The translations under genes were made by a program, and so were the position numbers. 41,107 bases of DNA from the NCBI GenBank assembly GCA_003140895.1, contig PLLH01000029.1, positions 1 to 41,107 on the forward strand, given 5' to 3'. The notes under the pieces are model-generated. The model made no database searches, was not told the origin of the DNA, and saw only the letters and a list, made by a program, of their open reading frames with translations. The stretch is from Elusimicrobiota bacterium (GTDB lineage: Bacteria > Elusimicrobiota > Elusimicrobia > F11). This document shows positions 18,275 to 26,476 of this stretch, piece after piece; position 1 is the stretch's first letter; each line of letters opens with the position of its first letter.

Positions 18275-18845
18275 AAATCCTGGATTTCCGAATGAACGCT
18301 TCCACCAAGGGTGGAACAAGCCCCCCGATGGGTTTCCCCTCTCTTAAACGAGAACGGAGATCAACAGAGGAGATATCGGGGAAACGCCCCGACATCGTGA
18401 TGAGAGCCCCCTTTAAAAACTCTTCCGGCTCGACGTGCAGAGCGCCGGGGCGAAGCCCCACGATAAGCTTGGCGATCCGAACGATGGATTTACACCCGCG
18501 CCAATGCGGGAAGCTGCGCAGGCTATCCGAGCCCATGATGAAATACACCTCGGCGTTGGGATGGGCCTTTTCAAAATCCTGAAGCGTATCCAGCGTGTAG
18601 GAAGGACCTTTGCGTTTTAATTCCCAGAGGCCAACCTTAAACTTTCTCTCCCCCCGGATGGCCAAACGCAGCATTCGAAGGCGGAGGGAGGCCGGCGTGA
18701 GCGGAAGAGTCAACTTAAACGGAGACAAGGGAGACAGGACGAAATAAACCCGGTCGAGAGACAGCTGTTCAAGAGCCGCTCGGGCAAGCGTGAGATGGCC
18801 GTTGTGAATGGGGTCGAAGGAGCCGCCCAAGAGGCCGACTTTCAT
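18249..18845 (-). CDS. nadD: Nicotinate-mononucleotide adenylyltransferase
   Basis: NadD adenylates nicotinate mononucleotide in NAD synthesis. GLLGGSFDPIHNGHLTLA (4-21) holds the nucleotidyltransferase HxGH-type motif, and ISSVDLRSRLREGKPI near the end corresponds to the SSTxIR motif. FIMGSDSLRSFPHW is the conserved mid segment. At 198 residues it is full length. Its ATG overlaps the proA stop as ATGA. Confidence 0.94.
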   Translation of the reverse strand: MKVGLLGGSFDPIHNGHLTLARAALEQLSLDRVYFVLSPLSPFKLTLPLTPASLRLRMLRLAIRGERKFKVGLWELKRKGPSYTLDTLQDFEKAHPNAEVYFIMGSDSLRSFPHWRGCKSIVRIAKLIVGLRPGALHVEPEEFLKGALITMSGRFPDISSVDLRSRLREGKPIGGLVPPLVEAFIRKSRIYEDPRRPS

Positions 18846-20146
18846 TCGCGTATGTGGCCGTCGCCGTCGACAAGATATTTGGTGGTCAAGAGCTCCCGAA
18901 GTCCCATGACGCCCCGGGCATGCAGTTTCTGAGTGGAGATGCCGATCTCGGCACCAAAACCAAACACGCTGCCGTCATGTAACCGTGTCGAGGCGTTGAC
19001 CATGACGCAGGACGCGTCAACCGCTTTTTGGAACAAATCGGCCGCCTTTGGGTCGCCCGTCACAATGCTTTCCGTATGCCCCGACCCATATTCATTAATA
19101 TGAGCGATGGCTTCTTCCAGGCTACCCACGACTTTGATCGAAATTATTTTATCCAGGTATTCTGTTTTCCAGTCAAGAGGACTGGCCGCCGTCGCGTGAG
19201 ACAAAAGTCCCGTCACACGCTCATCACCTCGCATTTCAACGCCAGCCTTCAAATATTTTTCAGCCAGGGGCGGGAGGACGTCATACATCACGCTCTCATG
19301 AACGAGAAGAGTTTCCATGGCGTTACACACGCCGGGACGTTGGACCTTGGCGTTGAAAGCGATATTCACAGCCTTCTTCACATCCGCTGATTTATCGATA
19401 TAAACATGGCACACACCCTTCCCATGCCCCAAGACCGGAACCGTGGCCTGCGCCGTCACACTTTTAATCATTTCTTCCGATCCGCGAGCCACAATCATAT
19501 CCACAAGTCCAGTGAGTTGAGAGAGAACGGTGATGCTTCGCCGATCTTGCGGCGGCAAAAGCTGAATTGTCCCGTCCGGGATCTTCATTTCGCGAGCCGC
19601 TTCAGAAATCACGTCCACCAAAAGTGAGTTTGAATGAAACGCGTCTGAACCGCCGCGAAGAATAACGGCGCTCCCGGCTTTAAGGCAAAGTCCGGCCGCT
19701 TCCACCGTCACATTCGGCCGTGATTCATAAATCATGCCGATCACGCCCATCGGAACCCGGATTTGCCGGATCTTGAGGCCATTCGGCCTGGTCCATTCAC
19801 GAAGAACCTCCCCGACCGGGTCATCGAACCGGGCCATTTCATTCAAGCTCTCCGCCATGGCGTCAATACGGCTACCCGTGAGCGTCAACCGATCAATGAA
19901 GGCCTTGGTTTCTCCCGCTTTCGTCGCCGCCTCAACATCTTTCTCGTTGGCGGACAAAATGGCGGATTTGGCTTCTCGAAGAGCGGCTGCCATGCTGAGG
20001 AGAGCGTTGTTTTTCGTTTTTGAATCCATGAGGGCGAGCGCCGCCCCCGCCGCTTTGGCCCGCTTGGCCAGAAGGGTCACCTCGTTCAAAACGACGTCAG
20101 ATCCTCCCGACACCGTGCGGTGGGTTGTCTTACTTTTTTTCTTCAC
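18842..20146 (-). CDS. proA: Glutamate-5-semialdehyde dehydrogenase
   Basis: ProA reduces gamma-glutamyl phosphate to the semialdehyde in proline synthesis. Catalytic Cys lies in [15 protein letters not shown], and [23 protein letters not shown] and [22 protein letters not shown] are family hallmarks. The 434-residue protein has a roughly 20-residue basic N-terminal extension before the conserved helix. The partner kinase gene proB is not in the window. It overlaps acnA by 17 nt and nadD by 4 nt. Confidence 0.95.
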   Translation of the reverse strand: MKKKSKTTHRTVSGGSDVVLNEVTLLAKRAKAAGAALALMDSKTKNNALLSMAAALREAKSAILSANEKDVEAATKAGETKAFIDRLTLTGSRIDAMAESLNEMARFDDPVGEVLREWTRPNGLKIRQIRVPMGVIGMIYESRPNVTVEAAGLCLKAGSAVILRGGSDAFHSNSLLVDVISEAAREMKIPDGTIQLLPPQDRRSITVLSQLTGLVDMIVARGSEEMIKSVTAQATVPVLGHGKGVCHVYIDKSADVKKAVNIAFNAKVQRPGVCNAMETLLVHESVMYDVLPPLAEKYLKAGVEMRGDERVTGLLSHATAASPLDWKTEYLDKIISIKVVGSLEEAIAHINEYGSGHTESIVTGDPKAADLFQKAVDASCVMVNASTRLHDGSVFGFGAEIGISTQKLHARGVMGLRELLTTKYLVDGDGHIRE

Positions 20147-22817
20147 GCATTTGCCTCAACACGAACGGCAGAATTCCGCCGTTCAGATAGTAATCGATTT
20201 CCTTGGGTGTATCGATCCGCATCATAACAGAAAATTCGATGGCCCGGCCCCCGGAGACCGCCTTCACCTTCAGCGTCTTAAATGGAGAAAGCCCGTCTTC
20301 AATTCCTGCGATGTCGAAGACCTCCGCCCCCGTCAAACCCAAGGACGAGGCGTTTTGCCCCTCTATAAACTGAAGGGGAAGAATACCCATCATCACAAGG
20401 TTGCTTCGGTGGATGCGCTCAAAACTTTCCGCGATCACGGCCTTGATCCCCAGCATCGCCGTTCCTTTGGCCGCCCAGTCCCGCGAGGAACCGGACCCGT
20501 ACTCTTTCCCGGCCAGAACGACGAGCGGTGTTTTTTCTTTCGCGTACGCCATCGCCGCCTCATAAATGGAGGTCACCGTTCCCTCCGGGAATGTTCCCGC
20601 CGGGAATTTCGTTGTGACGCCGCCCTCGGTTCCCGGCGCGAGCAAATTCTTAAGCCGGACATTGGCGAACGTCCCGCGAATCATGACCTCATGATTTCCT
20701 CGACGGGCGCCGTACGAGTTGAAATCGGCCTTCTTAACCCCGTGTGACAGGAGATACTGCCCCGCCGGGCTTTTCTCGGCGATGGAGCTCGCCGGCGAAA
20801 TATGGTCCGTCGTCACCATGTCTCCCAACAACGCCAAGACGCGCGCGCCGGTAATATTCCCAATGGATGGGGGTTGGGCCGGAAGATTTTCCAAAAAGGA
20901 CGCCCGCCGAATGTACGTTGAATCCGCCGCCCAATCAAACAGGTCCCCTTTGGGGGCGGGAATTCTCTTCCATTCGGCGTCTCCTTGAAACACCGACTCA
21001 TTCGCTTTCTTGAAGAGCTCGGCTTGCACGTAAGCGCGAACGGCGGCGTTCACTTCTTCTTGCGACGGCCAAATGTCTTTCAAATAAACCGGTTTCCCGT
21101 CGGCGTCAAGACCGATGGCTTCACGCGTCAAATCTTTCTTGATGGATCCCGCCAAGGCAAAAGCCACGACCAGAGGCGGGCTCATCAAATAATTGGCGCG
21201 GACAAGCGGGTGAATCCGTCCTTCGAAATTCCGGTTTCCAGAAAGAACCGACGCCACCACGAGTCCCTTCTCTTTGATTTCCTTCTCCACCGCTTCCGGC
21301 AGGGGACCTGAGTTTCCAATGCAGGTGGTGCACCCATAACCGACCAAATAAAATCCCAATTTCTCCAACGGCTCCACGAGTCCCGCCTTCGTGAGATAGC
21401 TCATCACCACTTTGGACCCCGGCGCCAAACTGGTTTTGACCCACGGCTTAGACCGAAGTCCCCGGGCAAGCGCTTTCTTCGCCAGGAGGCCCGCCTGGAT
21501 AAGCACCCCCGGATTGGAGGTGTTCGTGCAACTCGTAATAGCCGAGATCACGACATCCCCGTCGGACAAGCCGCCGTCCTTTCCACGCGTTAAAACCGCG
21601 GCTTGATCCGGCGATTTTTTTGACAACGTGGGAAGCGCCGCCTCGAACGACGATTTCGCGTCCGCCAAATCCACCCGTTCATGAGGCTTTCGCGGACCCG
21701 CCACAGAGGGCTTGACCAAAGACAAATCAAGCTCCACGGTGTCCGAAAATTGCGGATCCGGCGTTTGATCGGTTCGGAAAAGTCCTTGCTCTTGGCAATA
21801 GGCGCGAACCAGATCCACCGTTTCTTTTTCGCGGCCGGTCAACTCCAAATAGCGGAGCGTCTCCTCGTCTACCGGGAAAAACCCGACGGTGGCGCCGTAC
21901 TCCGGCGCCATGTTGGCGATCACCGCCCGATCCGGAAGAGAAAGCTGGCTCAGTCCCGATCCAAAAAATTCAACAAACCGCCCCACCACTCCCTTCTTCC
22001 GAAGAATTTGCGTCACGGTGAGAACCAAATCCGTCGCGGTGGTCCCCTCAGGAAGGCGGCCTTTGAGCTTAAAACCAACCACTTCCGGAATCAACATCGA
22101 AATGGGCTGTCCCAGCATGACCGCTTCCGCTTCAATGCCCCCCACGCCCCAACCGAGAATACCGAGAGCGTTGATCATGGTGGTATGGGAATCCGTCCCA
22201 ATCACGGTATCGGGATAAGCGACGGCGCCTTTGGCAGACGGCGTTGACAACACCACCTTCCCCAAATACTCCAGGTTCACCTGGTGGACAATGCCGGTCC
22301 CAGGCGGAACAACACGGAAATTCTTGAAGGATTGCTGCCCCCAACGAAGGAAAGCGTACCTTTCCCCATTGCGCTCGTACTCGATCTGAACATTCTTTTG
22401 AAACGAATCGGGACCGCCGAAGGCGTCCACTTGAACGGAATGATCGATCACCAGATCCACCTGCTGCAAGGGATTGATCATCTCCGGGTTTCCCCCCATC
22501 TGCTGGACGGCGTCTCGCATGGACGCCAGATCCACCACGCAAGGCACGCCGGTGAAATCCTGGAGAATCACCCGCGCCGGCATGTAGGAAATTTCTTTTT
22601 CTGATCGTTTTGTGGGATCCCAGGACGCCAACGCCTGAACATCGTCTCTTTTGATATTCACGCCATCTTCATGGCGCAATAAATTCTCAAGCAGGATTTT
22701 GACGGTAAACGGCAACCGGTCGACGCGCACGTCTTTCAACCCCTTGAGATTGAAATAAGAAACCGGTTTCCCACCGATCGAGAGTGTTGATGTTGAATGA
22801 GTTGCCACTGTCGTCAT
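20130..22817 (-). CDS. acnA: Aconitate hydratase A
   Basis: Aconitase interconverts citrate and isocitrate in the TCA cycle. The 895-residue length and domain order fit the AcnA/IRP1 class. The 4Fe-4S ligands are Cys430 (SCTNTSNPG) and Cys496 and Cys499 ([12 protein letters not shown]). The swivel domain shows [14 protein letters not shown] and [11 protein letters not shown]. It is the first gene of the long minus-strand run, so its promoter may drive much of it. I see no ribosome site before the ATG; the upstream 26 nt are AT-rich, so leaderless translation is possible. A perfect 8-bp palindrome lies at 22844-22863. Confidence 0.96.
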   Translation of the reverse strand: MTTVATHSTSTLSIGGKPVSYFNLKGLKDVRVDRLPFTVKILLENLLRHEDGVNIKRDDVQALASWDPTKRSEKEISYMPARVILQDFTGVPCVVDLASMRDAVQQMGGNPEMINPLQQVDLVIDHSVQVDAFGGPDSFQKNVQIEYERNGERYAFLRWGQQSFKNFRVVPPGTGIVHQVNLEYLGKVVLSTPSAKGAVAYPDTVIGTDSHTTMINALGILGWGVGGIEAEAVMLGQPISMLIPEVVGFKLKGRLPEGTTATDLVLTVTQILRKKGVVGRFVEFFGSGLSQLSLPDRAVIANMAPEYGATVGFFPVDEETLRYLELTGREKETVDLVRAYCQEQGLFRTDQTPDPQFSDTVELDLSLVKPSVAGPRKPHERVDLADAKSSFEAALPTLSKKSPDQAAVLTRGKDGGLSDGDVVISAITSCTNTSNPGVLIQAGLLAKKALARGLRSKPWVKTSLAPGSKVVMSYLTKAGLVEPLEKLGFYLVGYGCTTCIGNSGPLPEAVEKEIKEKGLVVASVLSGNRNFEGRIHPLVRANYLMSPPLVVAFALAGSIKKDLTREAIGLDADGKPVYLKDIWPSQEEVNAAVRAYVQAELFKKANESVFQGDAEWKRIPAPKGDLFDWAADSTYIRRASFLENLPAQPPSIGNITGARVLALLGDMVTTDHISPASSIAEKSPAGQYLLSHGVKKADFNSYGARRGNHEVMIRGTFANVRLKNLLAPGTEGGVTTKFPAGTFPEGTVTSIYEAAMAYAKEKTPLVVLAGKEYGSGSSRDWAAKGTAMLGIKAVIAESFERIHRSNLVMMGILPLQFIEGQNASSLGLTGAEVFDIAGIEDGLSPFKTLKVKAVSGGRAIEFSVMMRIDTPKEIDYYLNGGILPFVLRQMREEKK

Positions 22818-22843
22818 ATTAAATAAAACACTTTTTTATTGGA

Positions 22844-22863
22844 TTTGTTTCCGCCGAAACAAA
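22844..22863. promoter_or_regulatory. Perfect palindrome upstream of acnA, possible operator
   Basis: TTTGTTTC (22844-22851) and GAAACAAA (22856-22863) form an exact inverted repeat around a 4-nt centre, ending about 27 nt before the acnA start codon. Neither strand has a terminator-like U-run placed after it for a known gene, so an operator is more likely than a terminator. No regulator gene is adjacent. Confidence 0.4.
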
Positions 22864-22963
22864 AACATTGCCCTTCGATTCGGCGCCGTGGCGCCTCACT
22901 CAGGGCCCATTCGATGGCATAGACGCCTTAAGAACAAACAATTGGCCTGCCATGAGCGAACGA

Positions 22964-22980
22964 GATCGCCGCAGGCGATC
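22964..22980. repeat. GC-rich palindrome, CGCCGCAGGCG core (copy 1)
   Basis: GATCGCCGCAGGCGATC is a 17-nt palindrome, 7-bp arms around a 3-nt centre. The same core occurs twice more on the other side of the adjacent tRNA gene, at 23083-23099 and 23122-23138, with different outer bases that still pair. Compensated arms in all three copies suggest selection for the hairpin. Confidence 0.65.
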
Positions 22981-22992
22981 GAGTGAGTCGAA

Positions 22993-23076
22993 TGGGCATG
23001 GAGGGAATCGAACCCACACTCGCCGAAGCAAACAGGATTTTAAGTCCTGTGCGTCTACCAGTTCCGCCACATGCCC
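22993..23076 (-). tRNA. tRNA-Leu (UAA anticodon)
   Basis: On the minus strand the acceptor arms are GGGCATG and CATGCCC with discriminator A. The D-arm GCG/CGC encloses AACTGGTAGA, the anticodon stem CAGGA/TCCTG carries the loop CTTAAAA with anticodon TAA, and a long variable arm has a TTCG-capped stem (TTGC/GCGA), as expected for a class II tRNA. The T-arm contains GGTTCGATTCC; its stem has one T-T mismatch. CCA is not encoded. It lies about 175 nt upstream of acnA on the same strand and is flanked by GC-rich palindromes. Confidence 0.95.
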
Positions 23077-23082
23077 TCCTAC

Positions 23083-23099
23083 GTTCGCCTGCGGCGAAC
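23083..23099. repeat. GC-rich palindrome, same core family (copy 2)
   Basis: GTTCGCCTGCGGCGAAC is the reverse-orientation version of the CGCCGCAGGCG core, with 7-bp arms and a 3-nt centre. It begins 7 nt beyond the 5' end of the tRNA. Confidence 0.65.
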
Positions 23100-23112
23100 T
23101 TCGGAGGGTTCA

Positions 23113-23147
23113 CCCACCGTAGCTCGCCGCAGGCGAGCGCAGGTGGG
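23113..23147. repeat. Nested hairpin containing the GC-rich palindrome (copy 3)
   Basis: GCTCGCCGCAGGCGAGC (23122-23138) is enclosed by outer arms CCCACC (23113-23118) and GGTGGG (23142-23147), giving a long interrupted stem. No U-run follows directly on either strand, so it is not a standard intrinsic terminator. Confidence 0.6.
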
Positions 23148-23363
23148 CAATTTATCATATTTTTCCTTAAGGCATGGGCGACACTTCTCCCCCCTTATTC
23201 AACGTCTAAAAGACATTGGAAACAAAAAACCGTTTCCCTCCTCCGTCCCTCTCTCAACCTCCCTTGAAAGAGGGCGGAGGAATTTCACAGGGGTGGACAA
23301 CTCATAGGAGTGAAGGGGAGAACCCCAATGGAGCCAGTATCGGATTGTGGTATAGTTATTGGC
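23148..23363. other. Intergenic region with an imperfect hairpin
   Basis: This spacer holds no credible gene. At 23240-23280 the arms CCTCCG-t-CCCTCT and AGAGGG-CGGAGG pair over 12 bp with one bulge and a purine/pyrimidine-biased loop. On the minus strand a T-rich stretch follows several nt after the stem, but no minus-strand gene ends here. A TATAGT at 23351-23356 lies just before the lipoprotein start, without a convincing -35 element. Confidence 0.4.
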
Positions 23364-24014
23364 ATGAAAAATAGGCTTCTCATCTGCTGTTCATCGCTCC
23401 TATTGGTACTCGCAAACGGTTGCGGCCCTAGTCTTAAATCCATCCAAACCTACATGGCGAGGTCACCTCATCAACGAGTGGCGGTGCTTCCCTTCGCGGC
23501 CCCGGCTGGCTATCCAACCCTAGGTGAGGAAGCCGCGGATTTGACCAGCCAGGAATTGGATGAAGTCGGGTTTACTCTCGTCGACCGGATGGACATAAAG
23601 AGAATTCTCGAGGAACAGAAGCTATCGATGACGGGAGCGGTCAAAGGCGAAGAGGCGGCGCAACTTGGAAAAATTCTCGGGGTGGAAGCCATCGTCACCG
23701 GGACCATCGGAGAAGCATCGCAGCACACCGTTCATCACCCCGCCGTCTATGCCCAGGAAACGGACGCCTCTTTTGACAACAAAGGGAAATGGAGAGAAAA
23801 ACCAAAAAAGACGCTGGTCAACCCGGCCGAAAACATTTCCGTCGCCATCTTTTCGGCCACGGTGCGGGTCATCGACGTTGATAGCGGGTCGCTTCTTTGG
23901 GTGGGATCGGGATCCGATCAGGCCGAAAACGTCACCATTCAGGAAGTGGGCACCTGGGTGCTTCACGGCATCTGCCGGGATATGGGCGCCAAATTTATTT
24001 CGAAGAAATTATAA
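23364..24014 (+). CDS. CsgG-family outer-membrane lipoprotein
   Basis: The 216-residue protein starts at ATG 23364 with a lipoprotein signal ending LLVLANGCGPSL; the lipid-carrying Cys would be residue 20. The body matches the N-terminal CsgG fold: RVAVLPFAAPAG, then ELDEVGFTLVDRMDIKRIL, EEQKLSMTGAVKGEEAAQLGK and ILGVEAIVTGTIGEA, followed by a strand pair with an inserted charged loop and DVDSGSLLWVGSGS. Full CsgG makes the curli pore; shorter relatives like this one are widespread and mostly uncharacterised. It is convergent with the PorV-OmpA fusion gene, 14 nt away, and similar in plan to the lipoprotein at 29912-30451. An in-frame upstream ATG at 23310 would bury the signal sequence. Confidence 0.8.
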   Translation: MKNRLLICCSSLLLVLANGCGPSLKSIQTYMARSPHQRVAVLPFAAPAGYPTLGEEAADLTSQELDEVGFTLVDRMDIKRILEEQKLSMTGAVKGEEAAQLGKILGVEAIVTGTIGEASQHTVHHPAVYAQETDASFDNKGKWREKPKKTLVNPAENISVAIFSATVRVIDVDSGSLLWVGSGSDQAENVTIQEVGTWVLHGICRDMGAKFISKKL

Positions 24015-24028
24015 TCCGCCGCTTCGCC

Positions 24029-26476
24029 TTACAACCCTCGTAGTTCAAACCAAATTTCAACGCGGCGGTTCCGGGCCAACGCATCGGGAGAATCTCCTTC
24101 CTCCAATGGATATTTCGATCCCATCCCTTTGATCTCATAGAGGAGATCCGGGTCCATGGTCTTTGTGCGCAGGTAATGAGCCACCGCCTCGGCTCGCGAT
24201 TTGGACAGGCGGGTGTTGGCCACCGGAGATCCGGTTTTATCCGAATGCCCTTCCACGACGACGCGGCGAGGCTTCATTTTGTTGATGGATTGGCCAATCG
24301 CATCCAGCGTCATCTGCGCTTCGACAGGGACAACCGCCTTCCCTTGTTGGAACGGAATGGTGGATTCCTGAGCCGTGATATTGAGCATCCGGACAATCGG
24401 GACCGCCGCCAAGCGCTCCAAATTTTTCCGCAGCTCCACCATCACCACTTTGAGGTCTTTTTGGATATCCCTCATCGAATACTGGGACTTGAGCAGAGCC
24501 GATTTCACTTCTTTCATTTGGGCTTTCAGCTGCCTTTTTTGTTCCCCCATTTCGACGGCCATGGATTTCTTTAAATTAAGCCTCATCTGCTGGAAATTCA
24601 GGATATCTCGCTGGAAATCCGTCTCCTGGGCACCCAACTCACCCATTTTTTTATTCAAATCCGAAACCGCGAGTTTTAATTCTCCCCGTAATGAGGACTC
24701 ACGCATGTATTCGGCGACCGACACGCCCGGAATCGCGTTCAGCTCTTTCAAATCGTGCCCGAATTTATCGGCAAAAGCCGTATCCCAACGACCTGGAATT
24801 AATTTCTCTTCGGGCGGGGTGATCGAGGTGGAAATGGCGTCTTCCTTCATCGTCGTCAACGGCCTCGTTTTTTCCTTTTTTTCTTCAGAGATCGTAAAGG
24901 TGGTGCGCGCGGAAAGTGGAGTCGTCACGCCATTGGACGTAAACGTCGCCGAACCGGAAACAATATCCAAAACCAATTTTTTATCTTCCAAATCCAATTG
25001 ACCTTGAACGCCGTCCAAATGAGCCTCTCCAACTTCCGTTTTAATATCCAGCTGTTTTCCCGGCGCCGTCACCGTGGCGAGAGAACCATGGTCGAGAGAA
25101 AGAGAACAGCGCTCGCAAATGGCGGGGCTTTCTTCGATTTTCACAAGCGTATTGGATTTAATTTCCGCCTGAGCGCCATTTGAGAAAATAAGGTGAGCGT
25201 ACGCGTTGGAGCGCGTTTGAACCATATCGCCTTGGAACAGAAATTTCCCGGGTTTGGCTTTCATCCATTGTTTTATATCCCGATGGCTCATTAACACGGA
25301 CACCGATCCTCTCGTTTTTGTGATAACCGCGTGAGGGCCGTCCGGCGTGCAAAGAGCGTCCCGGGCCAACAAACTCATAATCTTGTCTTGGGACGTCCGT
25401 TTCCCGGTCTTCGTTTTTTTCCATGGGAAAAGAGGGAGTTGGTCGGCGGTGATACGCGCCTTATAGACGGCCTTTGGTCTGCGGACAATCGGATTGTTAA
25501 ACAAAGCCGACTGAGAACTCAGCATCTCTTCTCCCCCCGGATACAACGAAGACGCATGAAACTCATAATCCAACGATATTCGATGCGTCTGCCCCAGATC
25601 GCCAAACGGAACCCAGGCGTAATTCAATTGAGCGCCGGCCCAGGAAACGCCCACGCCTCCAGCCACCCCCTTGAGCCCCGAGAGTTCGCTGGCCGCCTGC
25701 GTGTTGTACCCCGCGCGAAACGCCAACCCGAACGCGTCTCGTATCTCAAAGGCGTATTCGCTTCCCACCGCGACCCATCCATTCCCCGACCGAGGCTGCA
25801 CCACATCGGCGCTGAGAAATCCTCCGGGAATCAACTGGCAACTTAAGCCCGTGCGCCACCGCTGGGGAAGGGGCTCGGCCTTTTCGCGGAATTTAAGTTT
25901 GCCGCCAAAATTCTCCCCAACCATCGCTAAAGCAAACGGGCCAATGCCTTGATGAACGCCAAAACTCCCGGCCACCGTCGAAGCGGAATCCTGTATGGTC
26001 GATTGAATGAAGGAACCGGAGAGGCCGAGACTCGTTTTATGAAACGTTTTCGCGTACCCCATCCGAACATTGACATCCCGGGGTGAATAGGAGGGAGCGG
26101 CGGCGCCGGTGTTATCGTAAGACGCGACGGACCCCACGCTTAAATATTCGGCTCCGAACCCAAACGCGTGTTGATGCCCGAAGGGGATCGCCACCGCCAA
26201 CGTGTCAAACGTGAGGCCTTCCAGATACGCCGTGTGCATGAGGGAGAGGGACGGATTGTCTTTTCGGGACAACGTCGCGGGGTTGTACCAGAGGCCCACC
26301 GCCCCCGACGCCATCGAACTGGTGGCTTCTCCCATCGCCGCCCCCTTGGCGTCTCCCGGGAGCGACAAAAATTCGCCCGAGCTGGTTCCGGCCGCAGCCG
26401 CCACAAGTTCCTGGGAACAAGACAACGCCAACCCGACGACCCCCGCCCACAAAAGAAATCGAACGCGGCTTTTCAT
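24029..26476 (-). CDS. PorV/PorQ-like beta-barrel fused to FecR-like, coiled-coil and OmpA domains
   Basis: An unusual 815-residue outer-membrane protein. After a signal peptide (about 1-28), residues 30-305 resemble the PorV/PorQ (UPF0164) barrel: LSLPGDAKGAAMGEATS, VGLWYNPATLS, FGFGAEYLSVGS and repeated amphipathic strands. Residues about 380-530 are FecR-like (TRGSVSVL, FLFQGDMVQTRSNAYAHLIF, GAQAEIKSNTLVKIE). A charged helical, probably coiled-coil region spans 595-690. Residues 695-815 are a complete OmpA peptidoglycan-binding domain, with VEGHSDKTGSPVANTRLSKS, RAEAVAHYL and ARNRRVEIWF. PorV shuttles cargo in type IX secretion, and OmpA domains grip the wall; one chain doing both is not an arrangement I know. 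The ATG overlaps the stop of the large secreted protein gene by 4 nt, suggesting joint function. Confidence 0.82.
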   Translation of the reverse strand: MKSRVRFLLWAGVVGLALSCSQELVAAAAGTSSGEFLSLPGDAKGAAMGEATSSMASGAVGLWYNPATLSRKDNPSLSLMHTAYLEGLTFDTLAVAIPFGHQHAFGFGAEYLSVGSVASYDNTGAAAPSYSPRDVNVRMGYAKTFHKTSLGLSGSFIQSTIQDSASTVAGSFGVHQGIGPFALAMVGENFGGKLKFREKAEPLPQRWRTGLSCQLIPGGFLSADVVQPRSGNGWVAVGSEYAFEIRDAFGLAFRAGYNTQAASELSGLKGVAGGVGVSWAGAQLNYAWVPFGDLGQTHRISLDYEFHASSLYPGGEEMLSSQSALFNNPIVRRPKAVYKARITADQLPLFPWKKTKTGKRTSQDKIMSLLARDALCTPDGPHAVITKTRGSVSVLMSHRDIKQWMKAKPGKFLFQGDMVQTRSNAYAHLIFSNGAQAEIKSNTLVKIEESPAICERCSLSLDHGSLATVTAPGKQLDIKTEVGEAHLDGVQGQLDLEDKKLVLDIVSGSATFTSNGVTTPLSARTTFTISEEKKEKTRPLTTMKEDAISTSITPPEEKLIPGRWDTAFADKFGHDLKELNAIPGVSVAEYMRESSLRGELKLAVSDLNKKMGELGAQETDFQRDILNFQQMRLNLKKSMAVEMGEQKRQLKAQMKEVKSALLKSQYSMRDIQKDLKVVMVELRKNLERLAAVPIVRMLNITAQESTIPFQQGKAVVPVEAQMTLDAIGQSINKMKPRRVVVEGHSDKTGSPVANTRLSKSRAEAVAHYLRTKTMDPDLLYEIKGMGSKYPLEEGDSPDALARNRRVEIWFELRGL

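Noticed and set aside
19734-20747. Plus-strand open frame of 337 codons
   Set aside because: It lies antisense to proA and acnA, both of which have complete catalytic motifs, and its translation has no family features.
23240-23280. Intrinsic terminator between the tRNA and the lipoprotein gene
   Set aside because: The stem is GC-rich, but the T-rich stretch is several nt away and on the strand where no gene ends.
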